Source: Tanypteryx hageni (lineage: Eukaryota; Arthropoda; Insecta; Odonata; Petaluridae). Taken from it: DNA of 64,000 nucleotides. The notes below the pieces were generated by a model, which worked only from the letters and a program-made list of their open reading frames with translations, was not told the origin of the DNA and did not search any database. Where the stretch lies: NCBI GenBank assembly GCA_028673005.1, contig CM054113.1, forward strand, positions 36,398,117 through 36,462,116, read 5' to 3'. This document shows, piece after piece, positions 25,360 to 37,900 of this stretch (positions are counted from its first letter, which is position 1; every line of letters starts with the position of its first letter). Position numbers and translations under genes: made by a program.

Positions 25360-26750
25360 CCCTCCATTTCATTAATGTAAAAATGTGTAATTAAAATTAT
25401 TATTCTTCAGCTCTAGAAAAAGATGTCGCTCTCAATCATCGGCAAAAGGACATTGGTTTCACAAATAGTCGTGACAAAATACTCGATGATTGATAAATCT
25501 ATTCAACATCCTAACCATATAGATCTCCTCCACTTCTTGAATGCATTTTACAGCAAAAGTACGCTGTGATAATATTATAAACGTATGCCCAAAACCTTTT
25601 GTGACTATACATTCCAATTCTCTCAGTAATTCTTTGCTTTTAATTTATTTTTCTTTTATATGAACAACTCTCGTAGTTACGAAATTTTTGAGCAAATTAC
25701 ATTAATTTTTTTAACCGGTAGAAATCATCACGTCTTTGTTTAATTTATTTCGTTTCTTTTTTGCTGTAATTTAATAATGTGATAATTACTGAGAAATTCC
25801 CTTGTTATAAATAACCTATAAAAAGTATCCACTTTTGAGCCACTTACGCTGAAAATTGACTAATTTTATAATAATAACCGATATAATATTAAAAAACAGC
25901 GGCATCAGGGTAAATAGTGAATTATAAAGCGTCTTCATACTTGTGTATCTTTCTTAATTTTTCTATTTTTCTCTGATGTGTAAAATTCATTTACGATCAT
26001 TTTCAGAACTTAAATCCGTTTATTTTTTAATGTAATAATGAAAGCAGGCAAAATAAAATAAATACCCTTATCTGATATGCCACTGCTACTGCAAATTGTT
26101 CAGTAGAAATAGATGGCTTACAGTCCCTCGATGCAATATCGCAAATTATAATTAATATAAATGGAATGGATAAAAAATTTTTCTTTTATCTAGAATAAAA
26201 GTTACTTAATATTTAATTAAAAGTTTTGAAAATTTAGTGTTTTAAAATTTAACTGAACAGTTATAAATTTTTATTCGGATTAAAGTATTTTTTCAATTAT
26301 TATTGCATAAACGTAAAATAATTGAGAAATCTCATTTCATAGTTTAATACAATTGTACAAATTAATTCATATTTTTAATTTGGTACACCTACTAAGATAT
26401 TTATAAACGGAGCATTAGTCATTTGATCGAGGATTGAAAAAAATACGAATAAAATTATTCTCGCAAATATTTTTTGTGCATATATGGCTATATGTTTTCA
26501 TTTCTTCAAAAAGAATTATATTATCGTCATAAGTATTTTGCCTCGCCGTTGTTTTATGCTGACCCAACCCAATCTGCGCCATCCAATGCTTTTCATTCCA
26601 TCTTTTCATAAAAGTCCCTTTTTTAGCATGCTTTCCAAAAAAATGAAAAGTAGTCTTAAGAGATCGCCCGGGTGTGTGTGTGCACCTAACATCTTCTTCA
26701 TGAATGAACCGATTTCAACTAAATTTGGTGCATAGACTCTTCACATAAGT
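25360..26750. other. AT-rich DNA, nothing recognised
   Basis: No repeat boundaries, splice-supported frames or RNA genes seen. Confidence 0.5.
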
Positions 26751-27620
26751 TAATGACCAACATGACATATTTAGACCGGATCTACTCAGCAGGGGCGCCA
26801 CAATTGTAAGGTTAAACTTTTCGGTAATTATCAATTTGGAAGGAATTGGCCAAACCGATTTCAACGAAATTTTTTATGAAGTAGGCGTACAGCATAAAAT
26901 AATAAAATCAAGATGTTTAGTATATATATATATATAGAAAGCAGGACTGCCTCAATACAAGGGATGAAAAAAATCTTTTTACACGTATTTGTGTTGAACT
27001 GTCCTCATCAATTTTAAGCAAATTTAATAATTATAATATACACATATATACATAACCACATTAGCATATTTAAACCGAATCAGCAGAACAGGGGTGCCAC
27101 CATTACAAATAAAACTCTCAGCTATTAAGGATTTGGAATGAATTGGCTGAACGGATTTCAATTAAATTTTTATATAAGATTTGCACAACATATCATAATG
27201 AAATCAAAATATTTAAAGCGGAGCTAAGGGGCAGGGCTACCACAGTAAAAAGTTAAATAATATTTCTTTTACACGTATTTCTAGAGAACTGACCGCATGG
27301 ATTTTTAACCCAATATGGTATAAATAATCATAATAATTATAAATAAATAACCAAAATACCATATTTCACCCGGGTCGATTAAACGGGGCCTACCACAATG
27401 TCAAGGTTAGTATTTTTCTGTAATTATGAATTTCGATGGTGTTGGCCGAACGGATTTTTAAGAAATTTCGTTTGTAGGGCGAGTATAGAATGAAAAAACC
27501 AAATGAATATATTTAGAAAGGATCAAAAAAGTTGGGCTACCACAATATAAGGAAAAATAATTTTCTGATTTTAAAGCGAATACATTAGTATACGATGATA
27601 CTACGGCGAATTTGACAAAA
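26750..27620 (-). repeat. Reverse copy of the ~146-bp unit repeat
   Basis: Six markers of type GCCNCCACAAT at about 26797, 26949, 27096, 27238, 27390 and 27538 give a spacing of 142-152 bases. Alternating units carry AATCAAGATGTTTAGTA or ACCCGGGTCG-like phrases, as in 5845-6700. It ends at 27566-27620 with the terminus ACTACGGCGAATTTGACAAA, the complement of that at 5845. Confidence 0.75.
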
Positions 27621-30320
27621 AGCACTTCTGCACCACGGGAAACCTGTGTACACCCCTACTTGCTATATATTGAAATTGTATTAAAAGGAAAGTAGGTGGA
27701 TTAGTTCTTTCCAGAACTACTTGTTTAATACTTCCAATATTCTTTATCTCTTCCTGACTCTTTTCTGTCATCCTTCCTTTTACGACTTCTTGCAATTGGC
27801 CGTCGCCTCAAAAAATTTTACCCACCTTTTTCCTTAAATTCTTATCATTTAATTGAGTTTCTCCATTTTCCCGCAGTATTTTAAATTTTCTCGTCTGTTT
27901 TCCTCTCAATCCAAGGAATTTTTCCAATCTTCGCCGTACTCGTCTCTTAGTAACCTCTAATGCTTGTTTGTATTTCTGGCTAATCAACCTCTTGGATTAT
28001 TATAGCCATACAGCCATAACTCCTTCACACCAAACACACACACACAAGGGAGGAGGGAAACCCGGTGCCAGCATTAGCCTACTCTTTACGAAGAGCACCA
28101 CGCGGACCAACTGCTTAACGTCCATTCCAACGGACGGAACGCTGAATTTGCGCGATCTCCTCCAACCATACAAACAGGGGGCCGGGCGATCTTGGAAAAA
28201 ATCCTACTTTCGCAGGATTCGTGCCCGCTGCTCTTTCGATCAGCAGGGGAGCAGCAGCCAGCGTCCTAACCAGTGCACTGGCACCCCCTCTATTTTATTG
28301 AACTCAATGTCTCACACCCATATAATGGCTCCGTTTCATATAAATATTTTCACCAGCCTCTTTTTAACGTATTCATTCAATCTAGCGTCTTATTGACTCT
28401 CTCCTCATAAATGACTCCTTTTCTCTTCCTTTTACCTTTATGATATCTTCGGCAATTTCATTTTGAGCCAGAGTAGGTACTGCTAAAATAAGTAAAATAA
28501 TCCAACTTCAACACTTTTTCCGACTTTTACGCAGTAACTTAGATCTATACATCCCGGATCTTGGTAAACCTCATAAATCTGGCTTTCTTCTTATTAAGCT
28601 TTTTATCCGAAGACCTATGTTTTGTAATTCGCAAATCTAACTAATTTTTCTAAGCAATCTTCTATTTTTACCTCTGTATATAAATCTTCCCATGCCTCCC
28701 TTGCAATTTCTTCAGCGTAAATAATAAACAGTGCTGGAGTGGACAGCCATGTCTCACTCCACTAACTGGTGTTGCTTAATCCGATTCTTTATCTGCTACC
28801 CTTACTTCTGCAGCCTATTTAATCCTTCGATTTTTTATAAAACTCCCATCCCACCAGTCTACTCTATGTTTTATTAGCCTAGGCCACAGTACTCAAAGAC
28901 TTTTTTAAATCAACAAAGCCTAAAAATACATCTTTGCTATATTCATCGTTTCTTTCTACCTAGGTCCTTCATGCCCTCTGCTATCTCTAGTACCTCATTC
29001 TTTCTGATACCCGAACAGACCTTCTATATATTCATTTACTTCTGTTTATAATCTCAAGAATAGCTTAAGCTGCATGTGAAATTAATCTGATTGTTCCATA
29101 ATCTTGGCAATTATTTGCTTTATTTTTCATCAGTTTTACGACAGAATTTATAAAAACTACTTTCCTCTTTTTCTAATTCCCTTAGCAATTCTACAGGAAT
29201 ATTATATACTCCTACGGCTTTATTATAATTCATATCCTTTTCAATCTCACAATCCAACATTTCTGGATCTACATTTCCGCAGTATATAACTTTTTTCTAT
29301 ATCTCAACCGAATCTGACTTAAGATTTTTTCCTTATAATTCCCCAATTTAGTCTTTCCGTCATTTCTTTACATTCATTGGCTCAAAACTTTATCGTTTGT
29401 CTTTAATTGCGAGGAACATATTTTCCTTCATGTTTCCGGTTAACTCCTTAATTTTTCCAAAAAGTGTTTGTTCTGCCTCGTCTCTGCAGTTTTTCCTCTT
29501 CGTGAAATTGCCCTTTCCACAACAAATTTCGCTTTTGTACTTTCCCTTCTAATTTTATTGTTCAGTTATCGATAAACCCTCCATCCAGATTCAGTATTAA
29601 GCAACTTTCAACTCCTGCTAAATATTTAACCATCTCTTATCTAATCTATGCCTTCTTTTTCCTCGAGATTTCCTTTCCTATCGTTATTTCTGCGTTTTTT
29701 ATGAAACGATATTTCATTAGCTTCCAATTTCCCTCGACGGTCCTCTCAGCATTTTGTAAGGCTTTCTACTCTATACTCTTTCGTCTTTCTCTCCTTAATC
29801 ACTTCTAAACCTCATTTAGGACTTCGATCCCCTTTTAAACCTCAGACACGACTTTATTGTAGTCATAGTCATCAGCCACCTTAAAACACTATTCCTATAT
29901 CTTTTAAGACCATCCTATAAAGAATTTGATATATTTGTATATCCCCAGCATTTTCCGCGCATATATTAAATTATCACGATGTTAAGCCACCCATTTGCTA
30001 TCATCAGCCCATTACTTTTACGAAAATCCACCATTTTCTCTCCTCTTATTTCACCTTCAAAGGCTCCATTTTCAAACCTCACTCCCGTCATTGCTACATC
30101 ATTCCAATTTCTCCTGACTTCCAAGTTATTTATAGCTACTTCCCTCATTTTATCGTTGAATTCATCTACTTCCTCCTGTGTTCTCTTGTTAGCATACATA
30201 CTTGAATTATTACTACATAAGTTTAGTGGTTCTGCCTTAGCTTCCATTAACATCAAACGGTCATTTACCTGCTGCTTGTTGATAATTCTTCGCCCGGCTC
30301 TTTTGTTTAAAGATAAAACG
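27621..30320 (-). pseudogene. RTE-type LINE reverse transcriptase relic
   Basis: Minus-strand translation, with many stops and shifts, gives non-LTR reverse transcriptase pieces: DVFLGFVDLKK near 28930 (the FxDxxKAFD block) and SGVRHGCPL near 28750 (the RQGCPLSP block). A longer open piece at 29966-30256 contains EVDEFNDKMREVAINNLEVR and RGEKMVDFRKSNGLMIANG, like the linker/endonuclease side. Ends unclear. A SINE is inserted at 27962-28291. Part is copied at 20945-21212. Clade is by resemblance only. Confidence 0.65.
27962..28291 (-). mobile_element. tRNA-derived SINE inside the LINE relic
   Basis: On the minus strand the head (28291 downward) has ACTGGTTAGGACGCTGG and GGGCACGAATCCTG as A and B boxes. 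The body contains CGGACGGAACGC (plus sense). The 3' part is TAGCCAGAAATACAAACAAG. Its 3' half is matched in opposite orientation at 50585-50710. It overlies a spurious 142-codon plus-strand frame. Confidence 0.75.
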
Positions 30321-30816
30321 ACTCTCCTCTGGCTCTCAGTTCCTCTTCTCTCTATTATCCTTTAAAATCTTTACTCCAAAAATCTCCTCCTTCCTTCCAC
30401 CTAACTTCGCACTAACCTTGGATATTCACCTTACCTGTCTTCATTTCAAACTTACATTTTCTAATGTACCTTTCCTAAGCATCATCCTGAGGATCCATAT
30501 TCCTATTCAAATTTCCGATGTCTCTTCTTCGTATTCATGTTATGAGTTGTGTGCCGACCGAGATAGCCTTCCCTTAATTACTTCCGGTCGTGACACCTAT
30601 ACAATTGAGCATGTGCCCCTACAAGTTGTGAATATAATGTTCCTAAATGAACTGAGCTATATTGCTATATTGCATTCCTTAAGAGTTTTTTACGAGCCTC
30701 CATCACCTGAATAAGCCGATCCACAGGGTGCATATGCTTTTTGCAGCCGCCTCTCTTAAGTACAGACGCTACGTGGACTTTTCTTTGCCTGATCCATACC
30801 TATTACTCGTAAAGTA

Positions 30817-31421
30817 AGTTCTGCTTATTAGAATCACTGGTTAATTTAATCAACCGCTTTATCGAATCATAACCGGAAAACCAAGACCATTTTGTGTCTA
30901 ACGTTTTCAAAATTCTTCCCTTATTGGAATCACTTATATCGATTTATTGAATCACGTGATGAACGGCTGTAGGGTTGTATATCTAACTTTGCTAACTGCT
31001 TCAGAAAAATAGATTTTCTTTACATCGAGCAGAACCACGAAATGAAAACCGAAACGGAAGAAGCTGATTAAGAGTTGAGTAGATGGGGTTCAATAGATGA
31101 CGATATCTTTGTAGCTTCTGTATTGAAAGATAATGACATTGTAGTTAACATTCTAAATTATAATTCCTGTGATGATGAATATGACCAAGAAGTATACTGT
31201 TTACAGGCGCCTAAAGTAAATTCGTGCTTAATTTTGTAAAAACCTTCTTGTGTCATATCGCAAAATTTAGCAACCATTAAATTATAATTTATGAAATAGA
31301 TATGTACTTTATTTTAACATTCTCCTATTTAACATTCCTAAACACAACCTCCGGATAATTAAATCAGCCAGTTAATTGAATCAAATAATGGTCTCCCGAC
31401 TTTATTCTAATAAGCGGAACG
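30817..31421. mobile_element. Tigger/pogo-like deletion derivative
   Basis: Inverted ends AGTTCTGCTTATTAGAATCA and (complement) CGTTCCGCTTATTAGAATAA are flanked by TA on both sides. Inside, 31073-31235 reads as an acidic tail (SIDDDIFVASVLKDND...) like the C-terminus of jerky/Tigger transposases. The DDE domain is missing, so it is non-autonomous. Confidence 0.75.
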
Positions 31422-31423
31422 TA

Positions 31424-32139
31424 CTGTAGTATTGTCGGTAATACCGGTAGCAGTTACTCAAGCTAGAGTAACTCTCAATGTTTACGAGACACGGAAATAC
31501 TTCTACCACGTCAAGATTGTAGCCAGATGAATGGGAAAAAAGAAGGAGCCACACCAAAGCCAAAATATTTTGCTAAACTTTTTTTTGCCTAAAAAGATAA
31601 AATTAGAGTAGATCAATTTTTTGGGCTGAATCCGTACTATAAAACCTAATCTCTCCTTATTTTGATAGATGGAAAGGAGGAGAAAGTAGGCATAGAGAGC
31701 AGTGACTAAACCTGTCGTATAAACACTGGGAAGGATCGGATGAAGATGGAGCGGTTACAATCTTCTGAAGCGACACGTGATTTACATACCAATTCGTTCT
31801 AATGCTAAGCGATGTAAAGCGCGTCGCTTAGACTTTGGAGAACGCTCGCGGAGGGAAACCAGAGGTGACGTTGATAGAAAGTAAGGTCTCTTTCATCATA
31901 ACGTCGTTCGCATCGGGCTACCAATATGGATTAAGTACCGAATGTGGAAGAATCTATATAAATTTGTTACCGAAGAAAACAGAACCGCATTTATTAGATT
32001 CGACGGATCAAGTGATAACCTTCCATAACAGTACAAGATCACATGGGTCATTTAAAACTGATTAATGCAGAAATGAATTATCGAGCTCAGCTCATGGTTT
32101 GTATTAAATGGATGGTCAAGTATGACTTTCAGCTACTGT
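31424..32139. other. Unassigned spacer
   Basis: A 76-codon plus frame at 31835-32065 has ordinary composition but no match that I know. No inverted ends found. Confidence 0.35.
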
Positions 32140-32141
32140 TA

Positions 32142-33776
32142 GGGGAAGGTTTCCTATATTGGGCCATCTCAGATATTTTTATATTTCTACGAGAAATAAA
32201 CGCTTAAACAGGCAAAATTTGAAGTGAAAGAGAATATATGTGTATTTTTATTCCGTAATGCACATACAAAATAAAAAACGAACAAATACAAAAAAGAAGA
32301 AAAAATGTTTTTTGAACAACAGCATTTGGTCCAAATTGGGAAACTGGTTGCTGAAGTTGGACCACGTGTTCCTCAAATTGGACCATTACATGTAAATGCA
32401 ATTATTCATATTAAAAATTACAAGTAATTTCCTACATTTTAAACAAAAATATCTTTGGTTGGATTGACTTCGGATAAAATGTTTCAGCCATTTTGTTAGG
32501 AGCTCAGTATTTATGTACCACGATTCGGAAATTTCAATTAAGCTTTTTAGGGGAGCACCAATCGGCAATTCATTAGCTAATCTATATCCTTTAAAAATAA
32601 TCATTGGTGGTGTGTGCTGTCCAGAAGCACTAACGAAACACGTCCTTGTGTTCACACCTCGTTCAGCGCTTGAAATTGCGCCAACTTGTATTTTCCCTTT
32701 CTGAGAAACAATTTTCTGGGATCTTTTCTGCACCGTAGAAAATCCGTTCTCATATAGTTTGAATATCCTTGTGGGATCCAACTTATTTTCCTCGCATATT
32801 CTGTCTAAAATATTTTTTTTTAAGTCTTCGACTTTTTCCCTGTTAAAACCCTTTGCACGAGCCATTGATGTTGATTCTGGCTGTTGTAATGACAACTCTG
32901 GATGTCTACACATGAAGGCGTAATACCATTTTTTATCTGCCATACTATTGTCTTTGTTACAATTATGAGGCAGATCAATTCTGTCTGCGACGTTATACGC
33001 TAGTATCATGATGTCCTTGATCGTCAATCCGAACATCATCTCTTCAAACTTCAGGATGTGCTTCACGAGTTCATCTTCAATTTCTTTGGAGAAGACAGTA
33101 CTCCTCCCAAAGTGTTTTATTGCACCGTTGGCATGCTTATCTTTGTTTTTAGCATGCCGTTTAATTGTAGGCTTATTAGGAACGCGGGCACATTCGCTTA
33201 GCCCAAAGTCATAATTTGGGTAAGGTCGTCTATTCCACTTCCCACATTTCCCTCTTGATTTCATGCTGAAATAACAATCGCCACCTTTTATATACATAGG
33301 GTTAAAATTTTGGATAAAATGGTAATCCCATTATCGTTCTAGTGATTGTTGGTATTCCTAAATTTGATCGGTTCAATTTAAGAAACTCTTCATGGTCCAA
33401 ATTAGGCTACTACAACGCCATATTGACTTGCAGCAACCAATATCTAAATTACTTGCCCACTTACTGACTATTTCGTACGATGAAATGAAAGATAGAAATC
33501 TCTATTTTTAGCACGAACCCTTATCATATTAAAATTACGTACCTTGAGAATGAATTTGCTTAGGTACGGTTATCAAAAATAGCTATGCGCATGCTAAAAT
33601 TGAACTTTACTTCCCACACCAGCTGTCTCGAACCACACAGCTCTCACAACTGATATGGCGGTTAAATGAATCAAGTAGTTCCTATTCGTGATGCTAGAAC
33701 ACCTTTATGTACAGAAACCTCCACACTGTAAGCATGGTCCAATTTAGGCGGCGGTCCAATATACGCAACTATTCCC
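32142..33776 (-). mobile_element. Pogo/jerky-type DNA transposon, internally deleted
   Basis: Imperfect inverted ends share TATATTGG(G/A)CC: GGGGAAGGTTTCCTATATTG at left and the complement GGGAATAGTTGCGTATATTG at right, next to TA on each side. Subterminal GGTCCAATTT-type phrases repeat. It carries the damaged transposase at 32386-33297. Confidence 0.75.
32386..33297 (-). pseudogene. Jerky/pogo-like transposase, truncated, catalytic Asp lost
   Basis: 303 codons. After a short N-terminus come a Tc5/CENP-B-type DNA-binding region (KEIEDELVKHILKFEEMMFG, WYYAFMCRHPELSLQQPEST) and the start of the DDE nuclease (GKIQVGAISSAERG, PPMIIFKGYR, WLKHFIRS). The usual first catalytic block xxxLDETG reads KLYENG, so the Asp is Tyr. 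The frame ends soon after WLKHFIR, before the expected D-G-H-x-S-H block and third acid. The reading frame is otherwise open, so decay is recent or the gap is an internal deletion. ATG choice is uncertain: residue 12 is also Met. Confidence 0.85.
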
Positions 33777-34218
33777 TAGGTTGAGTAAGCCAGATGTACA
33801 TTCCACATACAAAGTAGTCGTCCACAGTTGAAATTCACGGATCAACGATTCTTAAATTTATAAAAATCGTAGAAGTGGTTGGAAAGCGTAAACATAATTT
33901 AATGCAGATCCATTTTTTTGTTTAAGCTACACAACGTTTGTTTTCTCGCAATAAATAAGAGTTTCCGAGAGACATTTTATTGTGTGCCAGGTTTCTGCTG
34001 ACAGGAAATATGTGGCAAACCGGATCGTCAAAATCCAAGAATAAAATATTCTTTTGATAGCACATCTATTCTTGAAACGAGGCAATCTGCCTCTCTTCCT
34101 CTCATTTAAAGTGGCATTTCCTTTTAAGGCATTTAGAGTACATTTATGAGTGGCAAAGATTTTATCGCATAATTTCCGTAACGTCACTCGATGACGTGGT
34201 GTAATTGAAAATGTAATA

Positions 34219-34731
34219 CAGGGTTGTCACAAAGCCACTTGTAGAATTTTAAATTCATATTTCCTGAGCTACAAAAGCTGTCACCTTAAGCGTAGGCTTA
34301 AAATAAAGCTCCACCCGACAGATTTTTCGCAGGTTTCAATGTATGCATCTTCAGTATCCCTGACGACATCCATACGGTGTTCAACTAACCACCAGACACG
34401 TTGCAACGCAGTTGAATGCAGTTTTTAGGCGTTCCTTGAATGTCCTTCCACTATCCGCGTGCCCTGTTGACCTGTAACCAACGTCTTTGATGTGCTACCG
34501 TAAAAACGTGCGAGTGGCATCAGCGGGGGCAGAGAGGGAGAGCGGGGATGCCGCAGAATTGGTCCGCCTCTCCCTATCCGCAGATCTTGAAACTTCAAGT
34601 TAAATACATCACACCGAAAGTCACCAAAATGTGGTGGCGCACCCCCTTACTGTCAGGATGCTATGCGATATCTTTTGTGGAGCAGGAAATATGAATTTAT
34701 GAAATCCCGGAATAAATTTGTGGCAACCTTG
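34219..34731. mobile_element. MITE with CAGGGTTGTCACAA ends
   Basis: The left end CAGGGTTGTCACAAAG and right complement CAAGGTTGCCACAAAT are inverted repeats. A second inverted block, AAATTCATATTTCCTG, lies 35-45 bases inside each end. TA lies next to both ends. 513 bp, no transposase. Confidence 0.75.
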
Positions 34732-34734
34732 TAT

Positions 34735-36100
34735 AATTCGCAACCGCAAATCACCACTCGAGTTCTTCCTCAAAGCATTTCATGTCACAATTTTCCTTCT
34801 TCGCGATCTGGTCGCACTAATTTAGATGAAAACGGCAGATCCTTTGGTGGTCTATACTGAAGCTTAATGGGGGAATTCCATAATTTCATGGTAAAGTTTT
34901 CCGAATAGATGAAGTGTTTAGTTCCTATTCCGCAGGCATTTTTTTAATGCAACTTAGGTTGGATTAAGAGAAATTTCCCCCCTGAAATCAGTTTTGTAGT
35001 ATGAATATCACTTTCAAATTCCTATGGTGTAAATATTTAGTGGAAAGTGCCACAGCTTTTTGATGTACTTCATGCATTTTGCTAAAAAGATGGTTAATAG
35101 AGGAAAGTCGATTTCTTTCGGCCTCTCAATTAAATCTGGTGATACTTCTTGCCATTTCTCTTTATATTTTTGTTTACATGACATCAGTAAATGCATTCAA
35201 TCGACGTATCTATTATGGAGTCAGTTTAATTTACACATTTTCCAGTAAAAGCCTTGTTATTGCTACAGTGGCCGTAAGAAAGTGTCCTTGAAGAAAGCGG
35301 AATAAAAATTAACGATATCTCTGCTTTTTTCATAATTTTCATACCATTGTAAAAATAGGAAATGATTAGTTGCTAAAATATTAATATAAATAAGCAGTAT
35401 TATAAATTTAAACGGATAAAAATATATCCAAAAGAGTTAAATATACAAACCCAAGCAAAAATAAGTATACCTATTAGAAATTAAAATTAATATTTTCAAA
35501 GATGTATTTTCAGCATTACAAGATATAATGAACGTTTGAAAGCACATTTCTCAACAATTTGCTACTTTTTGGAAGTGTATGCATCATCCTTATCGTAATC
35601 TATTCTAGTGTTATGTTATTTCATCTCTTTTCAGTATAAAATCACGGTTGTTAAATTTTGATATACGGGTTGAAAACTTAACGTCTGTTATATTTTTCTA
35701 CATTTATCTTAATCTAATTTTTGTGTCCCCAGCTCGCGGTCACGATTGCATCGTTTTGTAAAAATCTATTTTTGCGTTAATTAATAATAACAAAATGTAT
35801 AAAAGATTAATAATGAGTGAATACTACGGTGAAAATAATATAAAGAAGGGAAACAACTCCTGTGCCGTAATTTTATAAATAGAGTGTCCCAGAAAGGTAA
35901 AGGAAGAGGAAAAATTAAAGGAAGGTTAAATAAAAATAAAGTTTTAGAGATCCCATTTCCGACACGCATACTCCAACACAAGTCAAGCGCCTCCTGACCG
36001 CAACACAGCTTATAGACGCAAAAACAACCACGCGACTGACACACACACGATTGAAAAATAAAAACCAAGCAAAATATGAAAATAAGAAATTTAAAAAATT
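34735..36100. other. Intergenic AT-rich DNA
   Basis: Nothing recognised beyond chance frames. 35340-35760 is strongly AT-rich. Confidence 0.45.
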
Positions 36101-36104
36101 ATAA

Positions 36105-36960
36105 AAAACAAGAGATAAATAGCAGCAAGCCCTCTAAATATTGCACGTGTTTCAATGCCTAAACACGCGTTTCAATAGCCAAGCTCTCATCATCAGTAGG
36201 TGATGTATTCTGATAAGGTTTCGTATTTTATAGGTCGTTATTCATTACAATATCTGTTGATGTATATGTTATGCCGAATCCGTGAAATGGGCAGCTTTGC
36301 CCGGGAGGTAAAACCGATCGGCAGACAGACGGATGGACGGAAAACAATATAACTTATTTTCCTGTATTCTCTCTGTTAAGACAAACAACTTTCACATTAA
36401 AATGTTTCTTCTATCTTTCTTAGTTTCGAGATACAGAGCGTGAGGCACGAAAGAGAGACTAACAGACGGAGAACAATAACAATAATAACTTGTTTTAATT
36501 TATTCAGTATTTCAAGTGTTTTCCCAATTCATGAAATAGGCAGAATTATCTTTGCCCAATTCATGAACGAACCGGGCACATAATTTTCCTATTTCAAGAA
36601 ATGGACAAAACTGTTGCCTATTACACGAATTATGGAAAAAGCTGCCCATTTCACGGATTCAGCGTAACATATATATACTACATTCATAGGAATCTAGTTT
36701 TTAATCTTGGTGAACTGTTTTCAATAATTTTAGGTTCTGGATGATGATAGGATGATTGTTTTCTTGTATGTGTACTGCGACACTGGAATTGTTACATCTG
36801 TTATGTGTAAAATGAGCAAAGTGCTCTTTAAAATGCATTTCTAATTTCCTTTTAGCCTGCCCTATGATACGTTGCCTATCGTTTAAGAAGTCACTTTTTC
36901 ATCTAAACATCTAATTTAGTAAAATGTGAAAAGATTTAAACAGATCCAGAGCTGATTCCT
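36105..36960 (-). mobile_element. Penelope-like element relic (GIY-YIG domain)
   Basis: On the minus strand, 36875 down to 36715 reads YIGQAKRKLEMHFKEH, then NSSVAVHIQENNHPIIIQN, the C-terminal GIY-YIG endonuclease of Penelope-like elements. Downstream, 36230-36130 contains CTGATGATGAGAG ... GAAACGCG, the layout of the hammerhead-ribozyme-like motif in Penelope terminal repeats. The reverse transcriptase is missing. A MITE (36268-36668) is inserted between the two parts. Confidence 0.7.
36268..36668. mobile_element. MITE with 31-bp inverted ends inside the Penelope relic
   Basis: GTTATGCCGAATCCGTGAAA and the complement GTTACGCTGAATCCGTGAAA start the two ends, and both go on with TGGGCAGCTTT. 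Variants of TTCATGAAATAGGCA recur inside. An AT-rich target (ATAT) flanks both sides. 401 bp. Confidence 0.85.
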
Positions 36961-36979
36961 CTTTTTCTGGGCGTGTTTG

Positions 36980-37900
36980 CATCGTATCTGCTAAATCCTG
37001 GCGAAGAAGCATTGTATTCTTTTCGCAGGAATAGGCCTTCCTTGAGCGCCTATTTTATCTGAAATAGCCATCCGGTGCTTCCGCCTTCCGGTAGTTTCCT
37101 TATCCTCACTCTTGCTTCCCATATCCGTCTTTGTTTTCCTTGATCTGTTCCTGGAGCTGCATTCCGACTTCCTTCCGTTTGAAATTGTATGATAAATTCC
37201 TAGCCTTATTGATTTTTTGCAACAGTATCCTTTGGGGACTTCCTGAGATCTTTGCACTAATTTTCCCATGAGGTTAGTTTCAGCTTCATCAATGCTGTTT
37301 TTAATAAAATTTTTGACCTAAACTTTCAAAATATCCCTCAAATACTGCTTCGTGAAACTTCTTTTTCGAGGAACCCTGGGGCCTTCATACGAAAGCTGAG
37401 TTGCAGCTTTGGGTACACTTACCATGAACACATAAATTTCCACTAGACACCGTTTATTTAATGGTTTAAAATTTTAATCATGAAAAATGGCGCTGAAGAA
37501 AATTACAATAAACATAAAAGTTCATAATGATGTCTTACTATTAATTGGCTTCTATCTCTCACTTTGACCGTCAAAATTATCATTGTGAGCAACCAATGAT
37601 CAAGTTTTACCTTTGCAGGTTTTTTTATTCGGATGACTTGCTTCAATGTATAATTCAAATGCTACCGATGCATTCTGGGTAAAATAGGAGTAATAGGAGT
37701 ATGACAGAGAGCTCCATTTCTTATTCAAAACATACATTAACACTAAGGGGTTGAACTTTTTTCGAAGAAATTTCATGAATGAATCTCGATGTATCGAAGG
37801 ATAATTGAAATTTAGCTCAAGGTGAGACTGAAAGAAAACATTAGTATTGTCATATATTTTTAAAACTGAAATTATTCCATCGCTATTGCAAGTATTAGCG
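36980..37900 (-). repeat. Block duplicated at 53220-53940, with basic open frame
   Basis: Aligns in the same orientation with 53220-53940. Paired phrases include ATAGCCATCCGGTGCTTCCG / ATAGCCATACGTTGCTTCCG and CTTCATCAATGCTGTTT / CTTCGTCAATGCGGTTT. The minus strand has a 92-codon frame (36991-37269) rich in Lys, Arg and Ser, preceded by helix-forming sequence (KNFIKNSIDEAETNLM) beyond one stop. Divergence seems to keep the minus-strand frame in places. Not recognised. It could be an unidentified transposon gene or a remnant host exon. Confidence 0.6.

Noticed and set aside
27968..28396. 142-codon plus-strand frame
   Set aside because: It overlies a tRNA-derived SINE on the opposite strand.
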